Shown here in pieces: positions 1 to 6,524 of a stretch of 18,928 bases of DNA. The notes beneath the pieces are model-generated. The model was not told the DNA's origin. It did no database searches and saw only the letters and a list, made by a program, of their open reading frames with translations. The stretch is from NCBI GenBank assembly GCA_934486495.1, contig CAKSPW010000042.1, positions 1 through 18,928 on the forward strand. Reading direction: 5' to 3'. The translations under genes were made by a program, and so were the position numbers. Positions within the stretch are counted from its first letter, which is position 1. Each line of letters begins with the position of its first letter. This DNA is from an uncultured Clostridia bacterium (lineage in GTDB: Bacteria; Bacillota; Clostridia; UBA1381).

Positions 1-266
1 TATATAGTAGCAAAGTGTGTATATCGACTGTTTCCCAAATACTTCAACAGTTAAGACCTCGGTTTTGCTGCCCCAAAATAGACAGATTTACGCTGTGAAT
101 TCAGATTTTTGGTAAGCGTGGACTTGTTTCCGCTTTGATAGGATATGTTTCCGGGAACGGGCAGGCTTTCTAACATCAATCAGGAAGTATCGTGCCATGT
201 GGAGACTATAGTGTTGCTGCAAAACCGAAATATGCAATAATCCTTGATTTTTAAATAAATCCGATA
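1..266. other. Left-edge stretch with no recognisable gene
   Basis: No open frame here is long enough or familiar enough to call. On the plus strand a frame is open from the edge to a TGA at 96-98, and could be the tail of a gene outside the window. On the minus strand a short frame runs from about 197 to a TAA near 90, and the same frame is open again from there to the edge. Such interrupted coding-like stretches suit decayed DNA, but I recognise no family in them. No promoter or RNA gene was seen. Confidence 0.4.
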
Positions 267-297
267 AAAAAGAGATGCGAAAAACGCATCTCTTTTT
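267..297 (-). terminator. Terminator after the Crp/Fnr-family regulator
   Basis: A perfect 13-bp stem (267-279 with 285-297) closes an AAAAA loop. The outer part is an A-run on one arm and a T-run on the other, so it can work in both directions. It lies 37 bases past the stop codon of the minus-strand regulator and is most simply that gene's terminator. Confidence 0.85.
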
Positions 298-333
298 ATA
301 TATGCCGATACAGTTCTTATTTTGTGCGCGGAT

Positions 334-996
334 TTATACATTTAAAATGAAATGATTTTTGTGAAAGTCCAAAAGTTCGTCTTTTTTCATCTTCCCAAGT
401 TCAAGCGAAAGACCGCTGCGCTCGACCGCAAGATAATCCGCGAGCTGCTGTCTTGAAAAAGGAATATCAAATTCGTATTTCCCGAGCCGCTGTGCCTCGG
501 AGGATAAATAGGACATGAGCTTTGCGCGGGTGGTGCGCTGTCCCATATGTGTGAGCTTTTCATTAAAACGCAGATTTTTCTCTGCAAGCTCGCCGAGCAG
601 ATTTTGAAGAATACAGTTGTGGTGCGCACAGGCAGATGAGCACATATTCATAACACGCGCTACATTCAAAAATATTGCAGTAACGGGAGTTTCCGCAACT
701 ACACTCACATTCAGCACCGAACCGGGAACGCAGGCATAAGCGGCGGCGAAGGTCTGAGATGGGCCTGCCTTTGAAAGAATGTTGCGATTGCCCCAAACGT
801 CCTCCTGTATGACCAGAACACTTCCCGACAGAACCAGTCCAATCGATTCCGCCGTATCACCAACGCGCATCAGAAATGTATCTTTAGGAAAACTCTCTTT
901 TTTCGTATCGAGGCATGAGAGTATATCAGCGAGTTCTTCATCGGAAATACCAGAAAAAAGCTGAGAAGAACGAATAATTGGTAAAAATTTTTTCAT
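334..996 (-). CDS. Crp/Fnr-family transcriptional regulator (HcpR-like, inferred)
   Basis: A 220-residue DNA-binding regulator with the usual Crp/Fnr plan. A cyclic-nucleotide-binding-type beta barrel covers about residues 10-115, including LVLSGSV at 54-60. A dimerisation helix follows at about 125-150, and a C-terminal winged helix has its helix-turn-helix near 180-200. A Cys-rich stretch (C119, C123, C128, with HH at 125-126) sits just before the dimer helix and could hold a redox- or NO-sensitive centre; there is no N-terminal Fnr cluster. The gene diverges from a ferredoxin-like gene and hcp, the classic position for an activator of hybrid-cluster-protein expression. A GAGGA ribosome site lies upstream of the ATG at 996. 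The position that is Arg in the recognition helix of FNR is Leu (L198). The family is clear; the signal and the HcpR-like role are inferred from context. Confidence 0.88.
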   Translation of the reverse strand: MKKFLPIIRSSQLFSGISDEELADILSCLDTKKESFPKDTFLMRVGDTAESIGLVLSGSVLVIQEDVWGNRNILSKAGPSQTFAAAYACVPGSVLNVSVVAETPVTAIFLNVARVMNMCSSACAHHNCILQNLLGELAEKNLRFNEKLTHMGQRTTRAKLMSYLSSEAQRLGKYEFDIPFSRQQLADYLAVERSGLSLELGKMKKDELLDFHKNHFILNV

Positions 997-1011
997 AAAA
1001 ATCCTCTTTTC

Positions 1012-1025
1012 GTTGAAAATTCAAC
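1012..1025. promoter_or_regulatory. Perfect palindrome, probable operator of the adjacent Crp/Fnr regulator
   Basis: GTTGAAAATTCAAC is a perfect 14-bp inverted repeat between the divergent regulator and ferredoxin/hcp genes. Its centre (1018.5) is 41.5 bases upstream of the start predicted from the plus-strand TATAAT, the class II activator position. It lies downstream of the regulator's own predicted start, where binding would block transcription. The TTGA/TCAA half-sites resemble Fnr/HcpR sites but are separated by four bases rather than six. Binding by the neighbour is inferred. Confidence 0.65.
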
Positions 1026-1053
1026 AGACTTATTAAATTTATTATACTATAAT
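1020..1053 (+). promoter_or_regulatory. Promoter of the ferredoxin-hcp operon, weak -35 region
   Basis: TATAAT at 1048-1053 is a consensus -10, with an alternative TATACT at 1043-1048. There is no good -35; at best TTCAAC at 1020-1025 lies 17 bases from the alternative -10 and is part of the palindrome. A good -10 with a poor -35 covered by a palindrome is typical of an activator-dependent promoter. Confidence 0.5.
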
Positions 1054-1069
1054 GGAGTAGAAAAGTCAA
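1041..1069 (-). promoter_or_regulatory. Promoter of the Crp/Fnr-family regulator
   Basis: On the minus strand TTGACT (1069-1064) is followed after exactly 17 bases by TATAAT (1046-1041), a near-consensus housekeeping promoter. Predicted transcription starts near 1034, just before the palindrome. The -35 element overlaps the ribosome site of the divergent ferredoxin gene. Confidence 0.7.
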
Positions 1070-1081
1070 GGAGGTACTGTT

Positions 1082-1804
1082 ATGAAAAGAAAAATTATTG
1101 AAATTAATCAGGAAAAATGCAACGGATGCGGTGCTTGTGCCGCTGCCTGTCACGAAGGAGCAATTTCTATGGTAGACGGCAAGGCAAAGCTTATGAGGGA
1201 TGATTATTGCGACGGTCTGGGTGACTGTTTGCCTGCTTGCCCCACCGGTGCTATTACCTTTGTTGAGCGTGAGGCGGCCGCTTATGATGAAAAAGCCGTT
1301 ATGGAGAATAAAAAGAGAAAGATGCGGGAAAAAATAAAAAAAGAGGGAATGATATTGCCGTGCGGCTGCCCGGGAAGTCAATCAAAAAAGATTGAGCATA
1401 CTGAATGTGCAGAGGAAGAGATTTTTCATACAAAGCCTGTCAGCCGACTGTCGCAGTGGCCTGTACAGATAAAGCTCGTTCCGGTGAATGCGCCGTATTT
1501 TGACGGTGCAAAGCTGCTGATTGCCGCCGACTGTACGGCTTATGCCTACGCTGCCTTTCATGAGGAGTTCATAAAAGGGCATATCACGCTTGTGGGCTGC
1601 CCGAAACTTGACAGTGTGGACTATTCGGAAAAGCTTGCGGAGATAATCCGTAATAACGATATTAAAAGCGTAACCGTTGTCCGTATGGAGGTTCCCTGCT
1701 GCGGCGGACTGGAGCAGGCAGCCAAAACCGCATTGCAGCAGAGCGGAAAGTTTATTCCGTGGCAGGTTGTGACTATTTCCACAGACGGAAAAATACGTGA
1801 TTAA
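1082..1804 (+). CDS. 4Fe-4S ferredoxin-domain protein, Cys-rich, partner of hydroxylamine reductase
   Basis: A 240-residue cytoplasmic iron-sulphur protein. The N-terminal bacterial ferredoxin domain has a complete cluster I motif (C13, C16, C19, C23). The second motif is incomplete: C43, C49 and C53 are present, but the expected second Cys is L46. The remaining 150 residues contain further Cys positions: C94 and C96 in PCGCPG, C109, C151, C173, and C206-C207 in a PCCGG motif, enough to bind another centre. A strong AAGGAGG (1068-1074) precedes the ATG. The stop codon lies 19 bases before the hcp ATG, so the two are co-transcribed. Proteins of this type commonly sit next to hcp, and an electron-donor role to Hcp is an inference from that pairing. 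The C-terminal domain's function is not known to me. Confidence 0.85.
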   Translation: MKRKIIEINQEKCNGCGACAAACHEGAISMVDGKAKLMRDDYCDGLGDCLPACPTGAITFVEREAAAYDEKAVMENKKRKMREKIKKEGMILPCGCPGSQSKKIEHTECAEEEIFHTKPVSRLSQWPVQIKLVPVNAPYFDGAKLLIAADCTAYAYAAFHEEFIKGHITLVGCPKLDSVDYSEKLAEIIRNNDIKSVTVVRMEVPCCGGLEQAAKTALQQSGKFIPWQVVTISTDGKIRD

Positions 1805-1823
1805 GAAAGCGAGGATTTTTAAT

Positions 1824-3431
1824 ATGGATAATAATATGTTTTGTTTTCAGTGCGAGCAGACAGCAGGCTGCAGCGGTTGTACCGGCAAGGCGGGAGTTTG
1901 CGGAAAGAGTGCCGATGTGGCGAAGCTCCAGGACGAACTGACAGGCGCTCTTATAGGACTTGCAAGGGCAGTTGAAAATGCTCCGAGGGTAAGTGCGGAC
2001 ACATGGCGGTTAATTATTGAAGGACTGTTCACCACAATTACCAATGTGAATTTTAACCCGAAAACCATTCGTGAGCTGATCGGCCGAGTGCATGAGGAAA
2101 AGGCAGGATTTTTGCCCGGATGTTCCGCTTGTGCTGCGGTATGCAGACAAAATGGTGATTACAATATGGAAAATGTATGGAATGCACAGGAGGATATCCG
2201 CAGTCTTAAATCACTCATTCTCTTTGGTGTGCGCGGTATGGCAGCTTATGCGCATCATGCAATGGTGCTGGGCTATACCGATGAGGAAGTAAACCGATTT
2301 TTTGCAAAGGCTCTTTCTGTTGTGGGCGAGGATCTCGGCATGAATGAGCTGCTGCCCGTAGTTATGGAAGTCGGTGAAAAAAATCTCAAATGCATGGAAC
2401 TTCTTGACAGGGCGAACACAGAAAGCTACGGTACGCCAACGCCTGTTACCGTTCCTTTGAGCGTGGAGAAAGGACCGTTCATCGTTATTTCAGGTCACGA
2501 TCTCCATGACCTCAAGCTGCTTTTGGAGCAGACCGAGGGCAAAGGCATCAATATCTACACACATGGCGAAATGCTTCCTGCGCACGGATATCCCGAACTG
2601 AAAAAGTATGCGCACCTTAAGGGGAATTTCGGTACGGCATGGCAGAATCAGCAAAAAGAATTTGCGGAGCTGCCCGCGCCTGTGCTTTTTACCACCAACT
2701 GCCTTATGCCGCCGAGGGCAAGCTATGCCGACCGTGTATTTACTACGGCGGTGGTATCATATCCCGAAATAACACACATCGGTGAGGACAAGGATTTTAC
2801 TCCCGTTATCGAAAAGGCGTTGGAGCAGGGCGGCTATTCCGAGGATAAGGCGTTTACCGGCATCAACGGCGGCAGCACGGTTATGACAGGTTTTGCGCGC
2901 GGCACGGTGCTTGGTGTGGCAGATAAGGTAATTGAGTCGGTTAAGGCGGGAGCGATAAAGCATTTCTTCCTTGTCGCAGGCTGCGACGGAGCGCGCCCGG
3001 GACGTAATTACTACACGGAGTTTGTAAAACAGACTCCTGCCGACACGGTGGTGCTGACTCTTGCCTGCGGCAAATTCCGCTTTAATGATCTTGATCTCGG
3101 CACGGTCAACGGTTTGCCCCGCCTTATGGACGTGGGACAGTGCAACGATGCTTACAGCGCCATTCAAATCGCCGTTGCACTTGCCGATACATTCGGCTGC
3201 GGCGTGAACGATTTGCCGCTGTCTATGGTGCTGTCGTGGTATGAGCAGAAGGCAGTGTGCATTTTGCTGACCTTGCTGCATTTAGGTATCAAGAACATCA
3301 GGCTTGGACCTACACTGCCGGCGTTCATTTCGCCTAATGTGCTGAATTATCTGGTGGAAAACTTCGGCATTGCGCCCATTACCACTCCGGAGGAGGACTT
3401 AAAGCAGCTTTTGAAATCACCGCAATTGTGA
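1824..3431 (+). CDS. hcp: Hydroxylamine reductase / hybrid cluster protein
   Basis: Hybrid cluster protein, 535 residues, which reduces hydroxylamine and, in current understanding, nitric oxide during nitrosative stress in anaerobes. The N-terminal cluster Cys residues are C7, C10, C19 and C26, with an extra C16. All expected hybrid-cluster ligands are visible: H225 (GHDLHD), E249 (HGEM), C293 (TTNCL), C387 (AGCDGA), C415 (LACGK), C440 (GQCND) and E474 (WYEQK). From memory these are offset by a near-constant 19-20 residues from the Desulfovibrio enzyme ligands. The ATG at 1824 was chosen because GAGGA lies just upstream and MxxxMFCFQCEQT is the family N-terminus; an upstream in-frame GTG at 1797 overlaps the ferredoxin gene and lacks a ribosome site. 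CTG is a common Leu codon here, unlike in glmM at the other end of the window. The enzyme looks intact. Confidence 0.97.
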   Translation: MDNNMFCFQCEQTAGCSGCTGKAGVCGKSADVAKLQDELTGALIGLARAVENAPRVSADTWRLIIEGLFTTITNVNFNPKTIRELIGRVHEEKAGFLPGCSACAAVCRQNGDYNMENVWNAQEDIRSLKSLILFGVRGMAAYAHHAMVLGYTDEEVNRFFAKALSVVGEDLGMNELLPVVMEVGEKNLKCMELLDRANTESYGTPTPVTVPLSVEKGPFIVISGHDLHDLKLLLEQTEGKGINIYTHGEMLPAHGYPELKKYAHLKGNFGTAWQNQQKEFAELPAPVLFTTNCLMPPRASYADRVFTTAVVSYPEITHIGEDKDFTPVIEKALEQGGYSEDKAFTGINGGSTVMTGFARGTVLGVADKVIESVKAGAIKHFFLVAGCDGARPGRNYYTEFVKQTPADTVVLTLACGKFRFNDLDLGTVNGLPRLMDVGQCNDAYSAIQIAVALADTFGCGVNDLPLSMVLSWYEQKAVCILLTLLHLGIKNIRLGPTLPAFISPNVLNYLVENFGIAPITTPEEDLKQLLKSPQL

Positions 3432-3451
3432 TATATGCTTTTTAAAAGAGC

Positions 3452-3486
3452 AAACGGAGTGTACCTGCATGGTACACTCCGTTTTT
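3452..3486 (+). terminator. Terminator after hcp
   Basis: A perfect 14-bp stem (3452-3465 with 3471-3484) with a TGCAT loop, ending in a T-run, lies 20 bases after the hcp stop. It is a strong intrinsic terminator for the ferredoxin-hcp operon. Confidence 0.92.
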
Positions 3487-3583
3487 GTTCACTCTGTCAG
3501 TTAAACGGTTTTCATGGCAATACATAACTTGACGGACATATTGCTTATTTTTAAGTGGCATGTCATTTTATATATCCTAATAA

Positions 3584-3612
3584 TTCATTCAAGCTAAAAT
3601 TTCGGGTATAAT
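3584..3612 (+). promoter_or_regulatory. Possible promoter of the truncated recombinase
   Basis: TATAAT (3607-3612, with an overlapping second copy to 3617) lies 17 bases after a weak TTCATT. It is about 30 bases from the start of the recombinase fragment and is probably a relic of the intact gene. The rest of 3487-3583 shows nothing else I can name. Confidence 0.4.
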
Positions 3613-3642
3613 ATAATAAAAATCTTGAAAGGAAGTTTTGCA

Positions 3643-3849
3643 ATGAAAACCATTACCAATGAAATTATAAAAAAATTTGAACTATATCTATATGAAGAAG
3701 AACGGAGCGGCAACACCATAGAAAAATATATGCGTGATATTCGCTTTTTCCGTGAATGGTTAAATGGCAGAAATATTGATAAATCGGTCGTTATCGAATA
3801 TAAAAAAGAGCTGTGCGAAAGATATGCGGTAGTCGATTTTTACATCTAA
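3643..3849 (+). pseudogene. Truncated tyrosine recombinase/phage integrase, N-terminal part only
   Basis: 68 codons from an ATG preceded by AAAGGAAG at 3628-3635. The protein matches the N-terminal core-binding (SAM-like) domain of tyrosine recombinases: a helix with YEEERSGNTIEKYMRDI (the family's 'S..T...Y..D' pattern), then FFREWL and a following helix ending ELCERYAVV. After about position 3832 the similarity stops and the frame runs into antisense HsdM sequence, ending at 3849. The whole catalytic domain (Arg, His, Tyr residues) is missing, so it cannot recombine DNA. Small integrases of this kind are often found with type I restriction-modification specificity genes, where they invert hsdS segments. 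The neighbouring HsdM relic fits that origin. Confidence 0.8.
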
Positions 3850-3930
3850 ATACTGACCTGCAGCAAGAGAGTACTTTTTGGCTTTAATTTCATCGTATGT
3901 AACAGCAACGGAGAAATCATTGACAGTTGT
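3832..3930 (-). pseudogene. hsdM: Relic of a type I restriction-modification methyltransferase, HsdM C-terminal piece
   Basis: Read on the minus strand from 3930 downward, about 33 codons are open and contain YDEIKAKKYSLAAGQY followed by LDVKID. This is the conserved near-C-terminal segment of type I N6-adenine methyltransferase subunits (HsdM). A TAG at 3931-3933 on the minus strand lies directly upstream in the same frame. The piece stops at the recombinase junction around 3832, before the usual last residues of HsdM. It has no start codon, no catalytic motif (NPPF/NPPY) and no S-adenosylmethionine-binding region, so it is a deletion relic. The assignment rests on one recognisable peptide block but is distinctive. 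Confidence 0.72.
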
Positions 3931-3938
3931 CTAACACT

Positions 3939-3975
3939 TTAAGGGCTGAATACCGATTTGGTATTCAGCCCTTAA
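3939..3975. terminator. Strong hairpin with weak T-tract, possible terminator of ftsK
   Basis: A 16-bp perfect stem (3939-3954 with 3960-3975) around a GATTT loop. Neither side has a clean T-run (TTAATTAA on the plus side, TTAAAG on the minus side), so termination would be inefficient. It lies about 85 bases past the minus-strand ftsK stop and directly beside the HsdM relic. 3976-4059 shows nothing else. Confidence 0.5.
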
Positions 3976-4059
3976 TTAATGCAAAGTATTAAGTTTCTTG
4001 AAAATAGCGGTGTGAGATTAACTTAAAATTGCAAGTACCGAATTTGCAAATCACAAAAA

Positions 4060-6504
4060 CTATACATTAAGGTCGGCATGGCTTATATAAACCTGTCTGG
4101 GTTTTGAGCCGTTTGCAGGCCCTATAACGCCGCGTTCTTCCATTTGGTCAATAATTCTTCCGGCTCGTGAATATCCGACCTTAAGCTTTCTTTGAATCAT
4201 AGCCGTTGAAATCTGACCAAGTTCCACGGCAAGCTCTATTGCCTGCGGTAAAAACTCGTCGCCGTCATCGTCCGTATCGGGGGTTACTCCGTTTTCACCC
4301 GATGAAACTCTTTCAATATGCTCCTCCAAATCCTCGCTGTAATGTGCGTCCTCATTCTGCGCCTTAAGGAAATCGAGTAATCTTTCAATCTCGTCATCTG
4401 ATACAAACGCGCCCTGCACTCTTATAGGCGACCTTGACCCCTGCGGTGCGTAAAGCATATCGCCCTTACCGAGAAGCTTATCTGCTCCGCCGCGGTCAAT
4501 AATCGTTCGGCTGTCAACCTGACTTGCAACGGCAAACGCTATTCTTGACGGAATATTAGCCTTGATAAGCCCCGTGATAACATCAACGGTAGGACGCTGA
4601 GTTGCAACAATCAAATGAATACCTGCAGCACGTGCAAGCTGTGCAAGACGGCATATATAGTCCTCAACCTCTTTTGCCGCAACCATCATAAGGTCCGCAA
4701 GCTCATCTATTATAATTACTATCTGCGGCAGCTTTTCAGTACCGTTTTTCTCCATAAGATGATTATATCCCTCGAGGTTTTTTACATAGTTTTTAGCAAA
4801 TACATCATATCTGCGCATCATCTCAGAAACAGCCCAGTTAAGTGCGCCTGCCGCTTTTTTCGGGTCTGTAACGACAGGAATTAAAAGATGCGGTATTCCG
4901 TTATATACCCCAAGCTCAACAACCTTCGGGTCTACCATTATAAGCTTGACATCGTCGGGAGATGCTTTATAAAGAAGGCTTGTTATAATCGTATTTATAC
5001 ACACACTCTTACCCGAGCCTGTTGCACCGGCAATTAAAACGTGCGGCATTTTTGCAATATCACCGATTACGACTCTGCCGCCGATATCACGTCCGAGCGC
5101 AACGGTAAGCTTTGATTTTGACTTTTTAAATTCGTCCGACTCCAAAAGCTCACGTGCCGAAACGGGAGATGTTTCTTTGTTCGGAACCTCTATTCCGACA
5201 GCCGCCTTTCCCGGAACTGCCGCAACGAGAACGGTCGGTACCGCAAGATTAAGAGCCAAATCATCGGCAAGACCGACAATTTTGCTAAGTTTAACGCCAG
5301 AACTCGGCTGTATTTCGTATCGTGTAACGGCAGGGCCTTGCGTAACCTGCAAAAGCTTTGCCTTTACGTTAAAGTTTTCAAGTATGGAAATAAGCTTATT
5401 TGACGTTTCATACATCTGCTGTCTTGAATCGCCTCCCGAATTTCTCGGAGAATTTAAAAGGTCGCATGACGGGTAAACGTACTCTCTTTTTTCCTCTGCC
5501 ATGGAGCTGTTAATTTCTTCGGCAACAGCCTCATTTTCCTCGGCAGTAAGATTTTTCTCACGCTTTTTAGCCTCGGTTGCCGTCTGCGGCGAGTCTTCAT
5601 TTTCCGAATCGGTATCGTCCGAAGCCGTCTGCGTTTTCGGGGGATTTTGCGGAGCATTTTCCACAATATCGCTGAAAACCTCGTCAATTCCGTTGCCGGC
5701 AAAGTTTTCTGTAAACTCTGTATCCTCGGCGGACGGCTCTTTTTTTGCCTTAACAGCTTCGGATTTTTTACCCGTTTTTCCCTTTTTCACATCTTCGCTA
5801 AAGCTCCTTGCCTCCTCTAAAAGCTCGGATGCGTCCATGGAATAGCCTTGAGTTATCTTTTTCGTCTTTTCCTTTGAACGATTATATGCCTCCTCGTAAT
5901 CACGTCTTGTATCAATCTCCTTTGCCGATTCACGGACAGCGCCGAAAATTCCGCTTGCTCCGCCTATAACGGCACTTAAAATGTTATGACCGAAGGTAAG
6001 GCTCAAAAGAAGTATTAAAAATGCAAAAATTATTATAAATGCGCCCACCTTGTGAAGAAGAAATCCGAGCGGATACGCAATCACTGCGCCGAAAAAGCCG
6101 CCGCCGACGCTGTTTGAAAACAAATACGACGACGCCGATGCATAGCTCTCGCCTATTTCTATTATACCGCCGCTCGTGAAAAGATGCGAAAGCGCACTTA
6201 CACAGCATACCGAAAGGAACGCAAAAACAAGCTTTGCCCTTGCAAGCTTTTTTGATTTTGCCGAATATATACCCATTCCGATAAGCGAAATCGGGAAAAG
6301 AGGCGCTGTCTTTCCGAAAAGTCCGAGCAGAATCTCTCTTGAAAATCCGCCGAGCGGCGCTTTAGGGTCTGAAAAAAGAAGTACCGCAAACAAAAATCCG
6401 AGCACAATCCTTACAGCCGAAACAATATTCACATTATCGTAGAATTTAACCGGCTTTTTCGCTTTTCCTTTCTGTGTTTTTTTCTTTTTTTTGTTCTGTG
6501 CCAT
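4060..6504 (-). CDS. ftsK: DNA translocase FtsK/SpoIIIE
   Basis: An 814-residue, membrane-anchored ATP-driven DNA pump that moves chromosome through the closing division or sporulation septum. The N-terminus is Lys-rich (MAQNKKKKK), followed by about four hydrophobic segments in residues 25-180. An acidic, low-complexity linker covers about 200-345, then the alpha/beta motor. Walker A GATGSGKS is at 493-500 and Walker B IIIIDELAD near 597-604. The C-terminal winged-helix gamma domain (about 750-814, with GYSRAGRIIDQMEERGVIGP) reads polarity sequences on DNA. The start at 6504 was chosen because AGGAGG (6520-6515) lies 10 bases upstream; a second ATG at 6513 is only one base from it. It is the last gene of the cls operon, 20 bases after the rsmF-like gene. 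All motifs are intact. FtsK and SpoIIIE cannot be told apart here. Confidence 0.96.
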   Translation of the reverse strand: MAQNKKKKKTQKGKAKKPVKFYDNVNIVSAVRIVLGFLFAVLLFSDPKAPLGGFSREILLGLFGKTAPLFPISLIGMGIYSAKSKKLARAKLVFAFLSVCCVSALSHLFTSGGIIEIGESYASASSYLFSNSVGGGFFGAVIAYPLGFLLHKVGAFIIIFAFLILLLSLTFGHNILSAVIGGASGIFGAVRESAKEIDTRRDYEEAYNRSKEKTKKITQGYSMDASELLEEARSFSEDVKKGKTGKKSEAVKAKKEPSAEDTEFTENFAGNGIDEVFSDIVENAPQNPPKTQTASDDTDSENEDSPQTATEAKKREKNLTAEENEAVAEEINSSMAEEKREYVYPSCDLLNSPRNSGGDSRQQMYETSNKLISILENFNVKAKLLQVTQGPAVTRYEIQPSSGVKLSKIVGLADDLALNLAVPTVLVAAVPGKAAVGIEVPNKETSPVSARELLESDEFKKSKSKLTVALGRDIGGRVVIGDIAKMPHVLIAGATGSGKSVCINTIITSLLYKASPDDVKLIMVDPKVVELGVYNGIPHLLIPVVTDPKKAAGALNWAVSEMMRRYDVFAKNYVKNLEGYNHLMEKNGTEKLPQIVIIIDELADLMMVAAKEVEDYICRLAQLARAAGIHLIVATQRPTVDVITGLIKANIPSRIAFAVASQVDSRTIIDRGGADKLLGKGDMLYAPQGSRSPIRVQGAFVSDDEIERLLDFLKAQNEDAHYSEDLEEHIERVSSGENGVTPDTDDDGDEFLPQAIELAVELGQISTAMIQRKLKVGYSRAGRIIDQMEERGVIGPANGSKPRQVYISHADLNV

Positions 6505-6524
6505 TATGCACATTCCTCCTCATA

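Noticed and set aside
2757..3281. 174-codon open frame on the minus strand inside hcp
   Set aside because: It lies wholly opposite the well-supported hcp frame, has no ribosome site and shows no recognisable domain; it is a shadow of hcp codon structure.
3625..3849. Functional small recombinase or excisionase
   Set aside because: It matches only the N-terminal domain of a tyrosine recombinase and breaks off at a junction with antisense HsdM sequence; all catalytic residues are missing.
5454..5845. Open frames on both strands inside the ftsK linker
   Set aside because: The low-complexity linker of ftsK gives open alternative frames rich in Ser or Arg; none has a ribosome site or family signature.
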